From: Bacteroidales bacterium
GTDB taxonomy: Bacteria > Bacteroidota > Bacteroidia > Bacteroidales > Muribaculaceae
Direction of reading: 5' to 3'
Assembly: GCA_003150235.1 (NCBI GenBank)
Contig: QAMW01000047.1
Span: forward strand, 47,742-111,741
Length of the DNA stretch: 64,000 nt
Positions 1 through 8,062 of the stretch are shown here, in pieces. A model generated the notes under the pieces. It was not told the DNA's origin and did no database searches. It saw only the letters and a list, made by a program, of their open reading frames with translations. The stretch's first letter is position 1, and every line of letters starts with the position of its first letter. The position numbers were made by a program, and so were the translations under genes.

Positions 1-17
1 TAAATTTAGTATATATC

Positions 18-581
18 ATGTTCCCACTAAAAAATACATTAAATATTAAATTCATGCTTATGTTGTCTCTGTTATCCGTAGCATATCCTGTTTCAGCATG
101 GCATTATAATGAAAAAACGGATAAAATGCATACAACACTTAAAAAAGTGGATATTTTAGACACTAATTTCATAGTTCAATTAGATTCTCTACTAAAGACT
201 ACTCATCTAAAGAATGCGCCATATTTCAAGTTCAATTTTGGAAGAATAGATTCATGTATTCCTCTAGATGATGGAACTAAGTATTATCTTCTAAAGACTA
301 CTCCTCCTTTTAATGAATTGGATGAGTTATATATTAATATCTGGGGGGACGATTATCCTGACGATGTTTTTGGAGAGTGGGGGCTTAAATATAAGACCAA
401 ATATTTCATTTTTCCTCGCAACTCTCCACAGGGACTTATTCAAGAAAAAAAATTACTGCAAGATTTCGATTTTACCGCTGACTTGGTCATAAAAAGTATG
501 ACACGGCAGCCCATTGTTGTTAAATGGATTAAAGATAAGGGATTTGTCATAATGAATAAAGACACATTTGTCTTCATGTGA
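18..581 (+). CDS. Hypothetical secreted protein
   Basis: 187 aa. I do not recognise a family. The N-terminus has a basic start and a hydrophobic run at about residues 11-27 ending in VSA, which fits a Sec signal peptide, so the product is probably periplasmic or surface exposed. The middle is rich in Asp, Tyr and Trp (IWGDDYPDD near residues 108-116). The first ATG gives the best signal-peptide geometry. The gene is AT-rich and is followed on the same strand by a small membrane protein, so it may belong to a three-gene accessory group. Its promoter would lie at or beyond the window edge. Coding status is likely from length and signal peptide; function is unknown. Confidence 0.6.
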   Translation: MFPLKNTLNIKFMLMLSLLSVAYPVSAWHYNEKTDKMHTTLKKVDILDTNFIVQLDSLLKTTHLKNAPYFKFNFGRIDSCIPLDDGTKYYLLKTTPPFNELDELYINIWGDDYPDDVFGEWGLKYKTKYFIFPRNSPQGLIQEKKLLQDFDFTADLVIKSMTRQPIVVKWIKDKGFVIMNKDTFVFM

Positions 582-675
582 CAATATCTGTGGCAATGTG
601 GTGGATACATCATGAAAACGCCTCTCCTCGCTATATTACCGGCTGCATCAATAACCGCCACTAAAATTCGCAATC

Positions 676-1056
676 ATGAAAGATATTTTTGACGGAATTA
701 ATTACTGGATTTATTGGTACGAATACAGGATATGGGGCGGAAGTTGGAACATCTTTCTTCATTTAGCTATAATGTTTTTAATGTTCTGTATGTTGCTTTT
801 CGGCATTATGTTCACACGATATAATATAATCCTTCACTTAAGGACAGGTGCACCTATAAGACTCATACCGCTAATTTCTCTTGGTTTAACATTATGCCTG
901 GCGATATATTTATTATGGAAAAGGAGATACAAGGTTATTTTGTCTCAACATGACAAATTTCGTAGACCTAAATATATAATCTGGACAATATCCATAGTCG
1001 TGCTTGCAGTGATTGGGGGGCTTGGTCCGTGGCCCTATCTCGCACTTACCGAATGA
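676..1056 (+). CDS. Small hypothetical integral membrane protein
   Basis: 126 aa with three hydrophobic segments at about residues 25-46, 62-81 and 100-117, so probably a three-pass inner-membrane protein. A basic cluster (WKRRYK, about 81-86) follows the second segment and suggests a cytoplasmic loop. No family recognised. The stop codon overlaps a possible ATG of the next gene as ATGA at 1053-1056, which suggests translational coupling to the secreted protein downstream. A gap of about 95 bases separates it from the upstream hypothetical gene. Confidence 0.6.
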   Translation: MKDIFDGINYWIYWYEYRIWGGSWNIFLHLAIMFLMFCMLLFGIMFTRYNIILHLRTGAPIRLIPLISLGLTLCLAIYLLWKRRYKVILSQHDKFRRPKYIIWTISIVVLAVIGGLGPWPYLALTE

Positions 1057-1706
1057 ACCGATTTAAAAATCTTGATATGAAGCGATTATTGGTTTTGATT
1101 TTGGTGATTGCGGCGATGACGCCGGTGTATGTCGACGCGCAGCGGCGAGCAAAGGGAGCCGTGCCGCCGCTCAAAGAAATCGTAAAGGAGGTTTTTGTAA
1201 AGGAATTTGGCATGGGAAAGCCCAATACAGTAAGAATCACCCACATGTATGACGCGTTGACCAAATCTAAAATTCTCGAGCTGGTCGATACCCAAAAACG
1301 TCCTGACACACTATATATCAAGTTCTCGATGCCCAGTGATGGTAGTATCAATGGGGTTGAAGCATGGCACAAAGGAGGGAAAGAATATGTGAGTCGATTG
1401 GAGGAAGACATAAATAACATAAATGAACGGCGTCGCAAACGCTACGAGAAACTCAACATTAAATGGTATTATGAGAATTCATATTTTGTTATGGAATCAT
1501 CATGGTTGGAGGACAAATCGAAGGTAGGAATATACGATTTAGTTTATTCTTGGGACAAAACGAGGTTAGACAACTATTTCAAGGAAAGGTTCAATAGAGT
1601 TTATGACATTGATAGCGAAACCTTTATCAGGATAATCCGGAATCGCAACAGTTACAGTTTCGACAGCTATACGGGGTATTATCGCAAAGGCGGTGTAAAT
1701 TATTGA
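1053..1706 (+). CDS. Hypothetical secreted protein
   Basis: 217 aa from the ATG at 1053, which overlaps the upstream stop as ATGA; an ATG at 1077 (MKRLLVLILV) is an equally good start. Either start gives a signal peptide ending near VYVDA-Q. The mature part is highly charged, with a Lys/Arg/Glu-rich stretch near the middle (NNINERRRKRYEKL) and a Tyr-rich C-terminus. I do not recognise a domain. Together with the two genes upstream it forms a small same-strand accessory group with envelope-type products. It ends shortly before a palindromic repeat that separates it from the convergent efflux operon. Confidence 0.6.
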   Translation: MNRFKNLDMKRLLVLILVIAAMTPVYVDAQRRAKGAVPPLKEIVKEVFVKEFGMGKPNTVRITHMYDALTKSKILELVDTQKRPDTLYIKFSMPSDGSINGVEAWHKGGKEYVSRLEEDINNINERRRKRYEKLNIKWYYENSYFVMESSWLEDKSKVGIYDLVYSWDKTRLDNYFKERFNRVYDIDSETFIRIIRNRNSYSFDSYTGYYRKGGVNY

Positions 1707-1753
1707 CTCTTTTACCGGCTGCGCTCACCCCATGAAAGGATTGAGCATAAGAT

Positions 1754-1805
1754 GTTTCCGACAGGAATCATCCCGGAGCAGGATTGATGATTCTCTGTCG
1801 GAAAC
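1754..1805. repeat. Long imperfect inverted repeat (REP-like) between convergent genes
   Basis: The arms 1754-1772 (GTTTCCGACAGGAATCATC) and 1786-1805 are inverted copies differing by one inserted base, with a 13-base spacer. The arm motif GTTTCC..GGAATCATC recurs in other intergenic stretches of this window (near 16226, 16262 and 41615). It may also stop transcription between the convergent genes on either side, although neither strand shows a long T-run. Confidence 0.6.
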
Positions 1806-1867
1806 CTACGGAATTGCTATTTATCCCTCTCTTCGTCTGTATCTCGCCATGCAGACGGGATAACTCG

Positions 1868-4800
1868 TCAGACTGAGGTCATCTTGTCGTCGTCGGTGGG
1901 AGCGGGCACGGTGTCCACGTCCTTGAATAGTTTGCCAAGCACATTTTCCTGGAATTTCTGCATGAGTTCCCAGAAGTTCGGGACAAACAGTGTGCCGAGT
2001 ATTGCGTTCATAAGCATACCGAACACCACCGCCGAGCCGAGAGCCACGCGGCTTTCCGCGCCTGCTCCGTGGGCAAACATCATAGGCATCACACCGAAGA
2101 TAAACGCTATCGCCGTCATCATGATCGGGCGGAAACGTATCACGCCGGCATTCTGCGCCGACTGCCGCAGGTCCATTCCCGTGCGACGGAAATAAGTGGC
2201 ATACTCCACGATAAGGATGGCGTTTTTAGCCGACAATCCGAGAAGGAGGATAAGACCTATCTGGGTATAGATACTGATGCTCTGACTCATGAAAATCGAG
2301 CCAAGTACCGTACCAAGTATGGCGACAGGCATTGACAGCACTACTGCTATCGGGTCGGTCCAGCTCTCATATTGCGCGGCAAGCACAAGCAGCGTCAGGA
2401 TGATGGCGAATATAAACACTACAGTAACCGTAGTACCGGATTGGGTCTCCTGATACGCCTCACCGGTCCATGCGTAAGAATAATTGCTTCCGAGAGTCTT
2501 ATCCACAAGCTCCTCCATCGCTTTTATACCGTCGCTTGAGCTTACGCCCTTGGCAAGGTTGGCGGTGACCGCCGCCGTGCCGTACATATTGTAGCGCGAC
2601 GCCGTAGGCTCCCCCATCGAGGGACGTATTGTGGTAAATGATGCAAACGGCACCATCTCCCCGTCGGCGTTACGCACACTGAGCCTCATCACATCGTCGA
2701 TATTGCCTCTGGCATTGGCATCGCCCTTTACCGTCACCTGATAAACCCTGCCAAATTCAGTGAAGTCATTTACATAGCTTCCTCCCATGTAAGCCCCGAG
2801 TGTGGAAAATATATCTTCCATAGTCAAGCCCTGCAGCTTCACCTTGTCACGGTCTATGTCAAGACTATACTGAGGCACTACACCCTGATACAGGCTCGTG
2901 ATTGATGCTATGCGGTCATCATCCTTCGCCGCTTCCTGGAGGCTTGCGATGGCTTTCATCATCTCCGACGCACCGAGATTGTTTATATCCAGAATCTGCA
3001 TTTCAAGACCCGATGACATGCCGAGACCCGGAATCGTCGACGGGTTGACCGAGAAGATAATCGCCTCCTGATAACGTGACGCGATACTGCTCACGCTATC
3101 TATGATGGCAAACACGCTCTGCCCCGCCTTCTTGCGCTCCTTCCACGGTTTCAGCACCACGAAAAGCGAGCCCATGTTTGACGATGCGCCGCCACCCATA
3201 AACGAGAAACCCGATATCGCCATAACATCTGCGACTTCCGGAAGCTCCTTGCGTATCTGATATGACAGGTCGTTGACCACCTTTTCAGTGCGTTCAAGCG
3301 ACGCACCTTCCGGGAGTTGGATAGATGACATGAAATATCCCTGATCCTCCTGAGGCACATAGCTTGTAGGCCACATCAGGAACGCGATGACGCCCGCTAC
3401 TGCGATTACTACATACACAGCCAATGACCAGCCGGCATGCTTGAGCATCTTCCCGATGGAATTTTTGTAAAAATTCTCTACGGCATTATACCCCTTGTTG
3501 AACACACGGTAAATGACGTTTTTCGTGTTCTTGTTGCGGGGGGTGAGGAAAAGCGCACACATCGCCGGAGTGAAGGTAAGGGCGTTGAAACCTGAAAATG
3601 CGGTCGACACGGCAATGGTCAACGCAAACTGCTTGTAAAGCTGCCCCGTGATACCGCTTACAAACGCCGTAGGGATAAACACCGAAAGCAACACAAGCAC
3701 CTCGCCCACGACAGGACCGGTCAACTCGTTCATAGCCTTTTCCGCAGCCTGCCGCCGTGACAGTTTCCCCTCATCCACAAGACGGGCACAATCCTCCACT
3801 ACCACTATGGCGTCATCCACCACTATGGCTATCGCAAGCACCAGTCCGAACAGCGTAAGTGTATTTATCGTGAATCCCATCAGCTTCATCACCGCAAACG
3901 TGGCTATCAACGACACCGGGATAGTGAGCATCGGTATTATCACAGCCCTCCAGTTCTGCAGGAATATCAGTATCACAATCATCACGATAAGAGCCGTCTC
4001 CACAAATGTCACAAGCACCTCATCAATCGAGGCTGTAACGAAATCGGAGGTGTCGAGCACCACATTGTATTTCACGCCCGGCGGGAAATACTGGCTCAGG
4101 CGGTCAAGCTCGGCACGTGCCGCCTTCGACACGGAGAGCGCATTGGCTCCCGGAAGTTGCTTTATGCCAAGAAGAGCAGCCTGCTTTCCCGACACAAGCG
4201 TGGTCGCGGTATAACTCTGGCTACCCAAATCCACTTTCGCGACATCCCGCAGACGCAGTATGCCGTTGCCGTCAGTGCGTATCACGATGTTGGCAAATTC
4301 CTCGGCGGTCTGCAGTTCGCCGCGGGAAGTAAGGGTGAACTGAAACGCATCGTTACTGTTATTAGGCGCGGCACCTACCTCGCCGGCCGAAACTTCCATG
4401 TTCTGTGACTGAATGGCGGCATATACATCGGAAGGTGTAAGTCCGCGCAGCCTCATCAGTTCCGGGTCAAGCCACACCCTCATGCTGTAGTCACCGCCGC
4501 CAAACGCTTCCACTCCGCCGACACCCTTGACACGCGACAGTGCGTTGACAAGGTTGATATTGGCGTAATTGGTAAGGTACAGCGCGTCATATCTCCCGGT
4601 GCTGTCCCCCTCAAGCGAACAGAAAAGCACGATGTTGGTCGACTCCTTGTTGACTGATATACCCTGCTCCTTTACCGACTCGGGCAAGGTTGCCTCCGCC
4701 TGGCTCAATCGGTTCTGCACGTTTATTGCCGCCTGGTCGATATCTGTACCAAGCTCAAAGGTGATGGTAAGCATATAGCTTCCGTCAGAGCCGGAATTGG

Positions 4801-5041
4801 AGCTCATGTAGAGCATGTTCTCCACACCGTTGACCTGCTCCTCGATAGGGACACCGACTGTACGGGCTACAGTCTGAGCATTGGCACCCGGATATGATGC
4901 CATGACACTCACCGTTGGCGGAGTAATGTCGGGGTACTGCGCCACAGGCAGCGATTTTATGGTAAGCAGACCGGCAAACACCATCAGTATCGCAAGTACC
5001 GTGGCAAATATAGGCCGGTCAATAAAAAACTTTGAAAACAT
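1868..5041 (-). CDS. RND efflux pump, inner-membrane permease (AcrB/MexB, HAE1 type)
   Basis: 1057 aa, the usual length for hydrophobe/amphiphile efflux RND transporters. The protein starts MFSKFFIDRPIFATV, the typical cytoplasmic start plus first membrane helix, followed by PVAQYPDITPPTV and the large periplasmic porter loop. The paired aspartates of helix 4 are visible in AIVVDDAIVVVED at about residue 405; these relay protons in the family. A second membrane block follows from about residue 860. It is the last gene of an outer-membrane-factor, adaptor, permease operon and lies 12 bases after the adaptor gene. Export of drugs, bile salts or other amphiphiles is inferred from the family; the substrate is not visible. 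No adjacent regulator is present. Confidence 0.96.
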   Translation of the reverse strand: MFSKFFIDRPIFATVLAILMVFAGLLTIKSLPVAQYPDITPPTVSVMASYPGANAQTVARTVGVPIEEQVNGVENMLYMSSNSGSDGSYMLTITFELGTDIDQAAINVQNRLSQAEATLPESVKEQGISVNKESTNIVLFCSLEGDSTGRYDALYLTNYANINLVNALSRVKGVGGVEAFGGGDYSMRVWLDPELMRLRGLTPSDVYAAIQSQNMEVSAGEVGAAPNNSNDAFQFTLTSRGELQTAEEFANIVIRTDGNGILRLRDVAKVDLGSQSYTATTLVSGKQAALLGIKQLPGANALSVSKAARAELDRLSQYFPPGVKYNVVLDTSDFVTASIDEVLVTFVETALIVMIVILIFLQNWRAVIIPMLTIPVSLIATFAVMKLMGFTINTLTLFGLVLAIAIVVDDAIVVVEDCARLVDEGKLSRRQAAEKAMNELTGPVVGEVLVLLSVFIPTAFVSGITGQLYKQFALTIAVSTAFSGFNALTFTPAMCALFLTPRNKNTKNVIYRVFNKGYNAVENFYKNSIGKMLKHAGWSLAVYVVIAVAGVIAFLMWPTSYVPQEDQGYFMSSIQLPEGASLERTEKVVNDLSYQIRKELPEVADVMAISGFSFMGGGASSNMGSLFVVLKPWKERKKAGQSVFAIIDSVSSIASRYQEAIIFSVNPSTIPGLGMSSGLEMQILDINNLGASEMMKAIASLQEAAKDDDRIASITSLYQGVVPQYSLDIDRDKVKLQGLTMEDIFSTLGAYMGGSYVNDFTEFGRVYQVTVKGDANARGNIDDVMRLSVRNADGEMVPFASFTTIRPSMGEPTASRYNMYGTAAVTANLAKGVSSSDGIKAMEELVDKTLGSNYSYAWTGEAYQETQSGTTVTVVFIFAIILTLLVLAAQYESWTDPIAVVLSMPVAILGTVLGSIFMSQSISIYTQIGLILLLGLSAKNAILIVEYATYFRRTGMDLRQSAQNAGVIRFRPIMMTAIAFIFGVMPMMFAHGAGAESRVALGSAVVFGMLMNAILGTLFVPNFWELMQKFQENVLGKLFKDVDTVPAPTDDDKMTSV

Positions 5042-5053
5042 CGGTCCTACTTT

Positions 5054-6178
5054 TTATTTTGTCATGACTGTCTTTACCGGCATACCGTCGCGCACTTTCA
5101 GCAACGCGGAAGTAATGTAACGCGACTCTGGTGAAATACCTTTTGTCACCACACGCATCGAATCGCGGTACAATCCTCCCACCTCTATCGGAGTATAGAC
5201 CACCTTGTCGGAATCGTTGACCACATAGAGATACTTGCCAAGCTGGTCGGTGCCGATTGATGCATCCCTTACCAGCATGGCGTGGGAATCGTTATCGTAC
5301 GGAAGATTTACCGTCACGTACATTCCGTCGCGCAATTCCCCGTAAGGATTGTCGACCTTGACTTTCAAGGTAAGTGTTCCGGTCTTTTTGTCAATTGACG
5401 GCGACGTATAATAAAGGTCGGCTGTATAGCTGTGAGGCAAGGATTCTTCAAACCGAAGGGGTATCGCCCGGTATAATTCCTTTATTTCAGGATTTACTCC
5501 GGCACCCATCATTCGCTCATACTGCGAATCCTCGATGGCAAACGACACGATCAGCGATGAGTCGTCATATATTGTGGCGAGTTTGAAAGGCGCACCCTCG
5601 CCGTTGATATAATTACCCACATCGACAGTCGACGAGGTTATGTGACCAGTAAACGGGGCGCGTACCGTACAATAGGCAAGATTGGTATTAGCCGTACTTA
5701 GGGCTGCACGTGCATTTTTTATCGCAGCTTCCGCCTGTTGCATATCGCTCTCCGCCTGGATTACCTCCATCCGGGATACCGCATCGCTCTCAAAAGCCTT
5801 TTTCATTGCCTGACATTGCTTGGAGGCGTATTCATATTCACTCTCTGCAGTGGCGAGTGCCGCCTGCGCCTGTCTTACGGCATCATTGTATTTCACCGGC
5901 TCGATAGTAAACAGCACAGCTCCTTTCTGCACAAGACTGCCGCTATCATAATTTTTTGACAGCAACTGCCCGTTGACACGCCCCACGACATCCGCCGAGG
6001 CTTGCGCCGAGGCATATCCCGGATATGTCTTATACAGCGTAATCGAGTCAATCTCCGGTACAGCGACACTGACCGTAAGCTCGCCCTCTTCCGTCGATGA
6101 TTTCTTATGGCTGCATGAAGCCGTCGTCACCAGCATTGCGGTGACGAGAAGAAACCCATACAAAGAATGATTATTCAT
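5054..6178 (-). CDS. RND efflux periplasmic adaptor (AcrA/MexA-like lipoprotein)
   Basis: 374 aa membrane-fusion protein. The N-terminus is a lipoprotein signal with lipobox TTAS-C (Cys about residue 22), so it is lipid-anchored. Then come the lipoyl-like segment (DVVGRVNGQLLSKNYDSGSL), an Ala/Gln/Glu-rich alpha hairpin at about 100-160, the second lipoyl half (VRAPFTGHITSSTVDVGNYI) and a beta-barrel domain. It lies 18 bases after the outer-membrane-factor gene and 12 bases before the permease, so the three are co-transcribed. The adaptor bridges the permease and the TolC-like channel. Confidence 0.95.
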   Translation of the reverse strand: MNNHSLYGFLLVTAMLVTTASCSHKKSSTEEGELTVSVAVPEIDSITLYKTYPGYASAQASADVVGRVNGQLLSKNYDSGSLVQKGAVLFTIEPVKYNDAVRQAQAALATAESEYEYASKQCQAMKKAFESDAVSRMEVIQAESDMQQAEAAIKNARAALSTANTNLAYCTVRAPFTGHITSSTVDVGNYINGEGAPFKLATIYDDSSLIVSFAIEDSQYERMMGAGVNPEIKELYRAIPLRFEESLPHSYTADLYYTSPSIDKKTGTLTLKVKVDNPYGELRDGMYVTVNLPYDNDSHAMLVRDASIGTDQLGKYLYVVNDSDKVVYTPIEVGGLYRDSMRVVTKGISPESRYITSALLKVRDGMPVKTVMTK

Positions 6179-6196
6179 ATTATGCAGTTTTTTTAA

Positions 6197-7615
6197 TTAT
6201 TTTTCATTCATCATATCCACGTCCCAGCCTCCGCCAAGCGCACTGTAAAGGGATATAAGCGCGGCAAGCGCATCGCCTTGTGCCGTGACGAGCGAATTGG
6301 TATTTTCAAGCAGATTCAGTTGCGCGGTCACCACGTCGCTAAACGGATTAAGCCCCCTCTTATAGAGGTCAAGCGACAGGTCAAGCGACTTACGGCTCTG
6401 TTCGACAACATCATTTAACACATTGATTTTACGCAATGTGGAGAGATAACCCGATATCGAGTTGTCGACCTCTTCTACTGCGGTCATCACAGTAAGATTG
6501 TAATTGGCTATACCTATCTCCATCTGTTCGCGCGCAGAAGCGACATTATATTTACGCGCAAGTCCGTCAAATACGGTCCAACTCAATGTGGGAGCAATAG
6601 AGTAGGTGAAGCTGTTGTTCTTGAACAGATTGTCAAACTTATGGGCACTCGTGCCTATCGAGCCTTCAAGTGTGAGCGTAGGCAGAAAATCTTTCTTCGC
6701 AACTCCGAGAGCCGCCGCATAAACCGCAAGCTGCGATTCAGCCTCGACGATATCGGGACGGCGACGAAGCAACTGCGCCGGAACCCCTACCGGCACAAGC
6801 TGATTGCACGACGGGAGAGCCTTTGCCGAGGCAAGACGCCCGTAAATCGCCTCAGGATATACCCCAAGCAGTACGGCAAGCCCGTTGATGGTCGTATGAA
6901 TCGCCGATTCCAGCCCCGGTACAGATGCCTGCGTGGAATAATAGACCACTTTCGCCTGGGTGACATCGAGCATTGACGCAAGCCCTGCCTCATGACGCGC
7001 CTCAGTAATCTTAACTATTTTTTCCTGCGAGGCTATATGCTCCATAGCCACCTGCCATTCAGCCTGCCACACCCGCAGCTGTATATAACTTTTGGCGATA
7101 TTGGCGCAAAGAGTCGTCATTACAGCCGCGTATTCGGCACGGGTGGCGTCGTATGCCGCCTTCTGCCCCTTTGCCTTCGCCGTGATTTTACCAAACACGT
7201 CAATCTCCCAGCTCATGTTAAGTCCGAATGAGAAATAATCATTGACCGTCGCGTCAGTCACGACCGGACCTACAGCACCCGAGTTACGCGCCTTGGTCCA
7301 CCCGGCATTAAGCCCTATTGTCGGGAAATATGCCGCTCTCGCCGAATTAAGCGACTGCCGGGCTATATTTATACGACGCGCCGCCATCAATACATTATAA
7401 TTGTTCTGAACACCTTCAGCTATAAGAGAATCAAGGAGGGAGTCGTCAAAACGCGCCCACCAGTTATCCTCGGTCGGTACCGACTGATTGAAATGCTCAT
7501 TATACACCCAGTGCTCCGGCAGTGAATCGTTAAGCACCGTAGCTGCGGAAACAGGAATCGCGCCAAGCACGCCACACACCGCCAATAGTTGAACCATGAA
7601 ACGTCTGATTGTCAT
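6197..7615 (-). CDS. RND efflux outer-membrane factor (TolC/OprM, NodT-type)
   Basis: 472 aa. It has a signal peptide (about 1-24), then the two repeated outer-membrane-efflux halves. Family marks are NWWARFDDSLLDSLIAEG near the N-terminus, PTIGLNAGW, the coiled helical segments rich in Ala/Gln/Glu, and the RRRPDIVEAESQLAVYAA segment at about residue 290. The protein should form the trimeric channel crossing the outer membrane and periplasm. It is the first gene of the efflux operon. No classical lipobox Cys is seen in its signal peptide, unlike many OprM homologues. Confidence 0.94.
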   Translation of the reverse strand: MTIRRFMVQLLAVCGVLGAIPVSAATVLNDSLPEHWVYNEHFNQSVPTEDNWWARFDDSLLDSLIAEGVQNNYNVLMAARRINIARQSLNSARAAYFPTIGLNAGWTKARNSGAVGPVVTDATVNDYFSFGLNMSWEIDVFGKITAKAKGQKAAYDATRAEYAAVMTTLCANIAKSYIQLRVWQAEWQVAMEHIASQEKIVKITEARHEAGLASMLDVTQAKVVYYSTQASVPGLESAIHTTINGLAVLLGVYPEAIYGRLASAKALPSCNQLVPVGVPAQLLRRRPDIVEAESQLAVYAAALGVAKKDFLPTLTLEGSIGTSAHKFDNLFKNNSFTYSIAPTLSWTVFDGLARKYNVASAREQMEIGIANYNLTVMTAVEEVDNSISGYLSTLRKINVLNDVVEQSRKSLDLSLDLYKRGLNPFSDVVTAQLNLLENTNSLVTAQGDALAALISLYSALGGGWDVDMMNEK

Positions 7616-8018
7616 ATATAATAATTTCAGTCATTATGTATAACCCTCCACACGCAAAAGTGGTTTACACCCTTTCACAATCATTTAAATAAATTTAACC
7701 GCCCACTCCGAAACGGCAGCTATTCAATGATTCAAACAGCTTGATTGCAAGCAAGTTGTAGGGATGTTTCCCGAAGCATCCGCCGCTTTTATGGTTCATT
7801 AACCCTGTTTTCGGATGCACCAATGTGCATCCCTACGCTGAGGATCAGGTGCTTATATTGACAATATTCGCTGAATAGTTACTGTAGAAGGTGTTGCAAA
7901 ACCATGATTTTGCCCGAAACGGGCAAGATGATGTTATCCGCAGGCAACAAAAGTGTAGTTTTTACACTTATTTTTGCAATTTTCGGTTACGAAAGTGTGT
8001 ATTTTGCTGATTTTGGGT
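7616..8018. other. Intergenic region with two kinds of palindromic repeat
   Basis: About 400 bases between the divergent efflux operon and the GH51 gene. It carries two inverted copies of a TGTAGGGATGC..GCATCCGCCG repeat (7756-7785 and 7812-7837) and one hairpin of the ATTTTGCCC-GAAA-GGGCAAGATG type (7907-7929). I see no gene here. An open frame that begins at 7904 and runs into the GH51 gene starts inside the second repeat and is probably not translated from there. Confidence 0.6.
7756..7837. repeat. Inverted pair of a dispersed TGTAGGGATGC repeat
   Basis: Copy one at 7756-7785 reads towards the right, copy two at 7812-7837 is in the opposite orientation; a third copy lies at 41279-41308. 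Each unit has GTAGGGATG, a short inner stem-loop (for example GGATGCACC/GGTGCATCC) and a CCGCCG end. A related unit with a different stem lies at 41439-41465. This fits a REP-like palindromic element family. Confidence 0.65.
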
Positions 8019-8026
8019 TATATTTG
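8019..8026 (+). promoter_or_regulatory. Bacteroides-type -7 box upstream of GH51
   Basis: TATATTTG at 8019-8026 matches the Bacteroidetes TAnnTTTG element. A transcript would start near 8033, 30 bases before the ATG at 8063, which supports that ATG and argues against a start at 7904. I find no TTTG at the expected -33 spacing. Confidence 0.5.
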
Positions 8027-8062
8027 CAGATATTACAACATTATCCACACAGACTAACCATC

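Noticed and set aside
7904..8062. N-terminal extension of the first GH51 protein from an ATG at 7904
   Set aside because: The ATG lies in a palindromic repeat, and a -7 box at 8019 followed by a clean signal peptide from 8063 explains the gene better.
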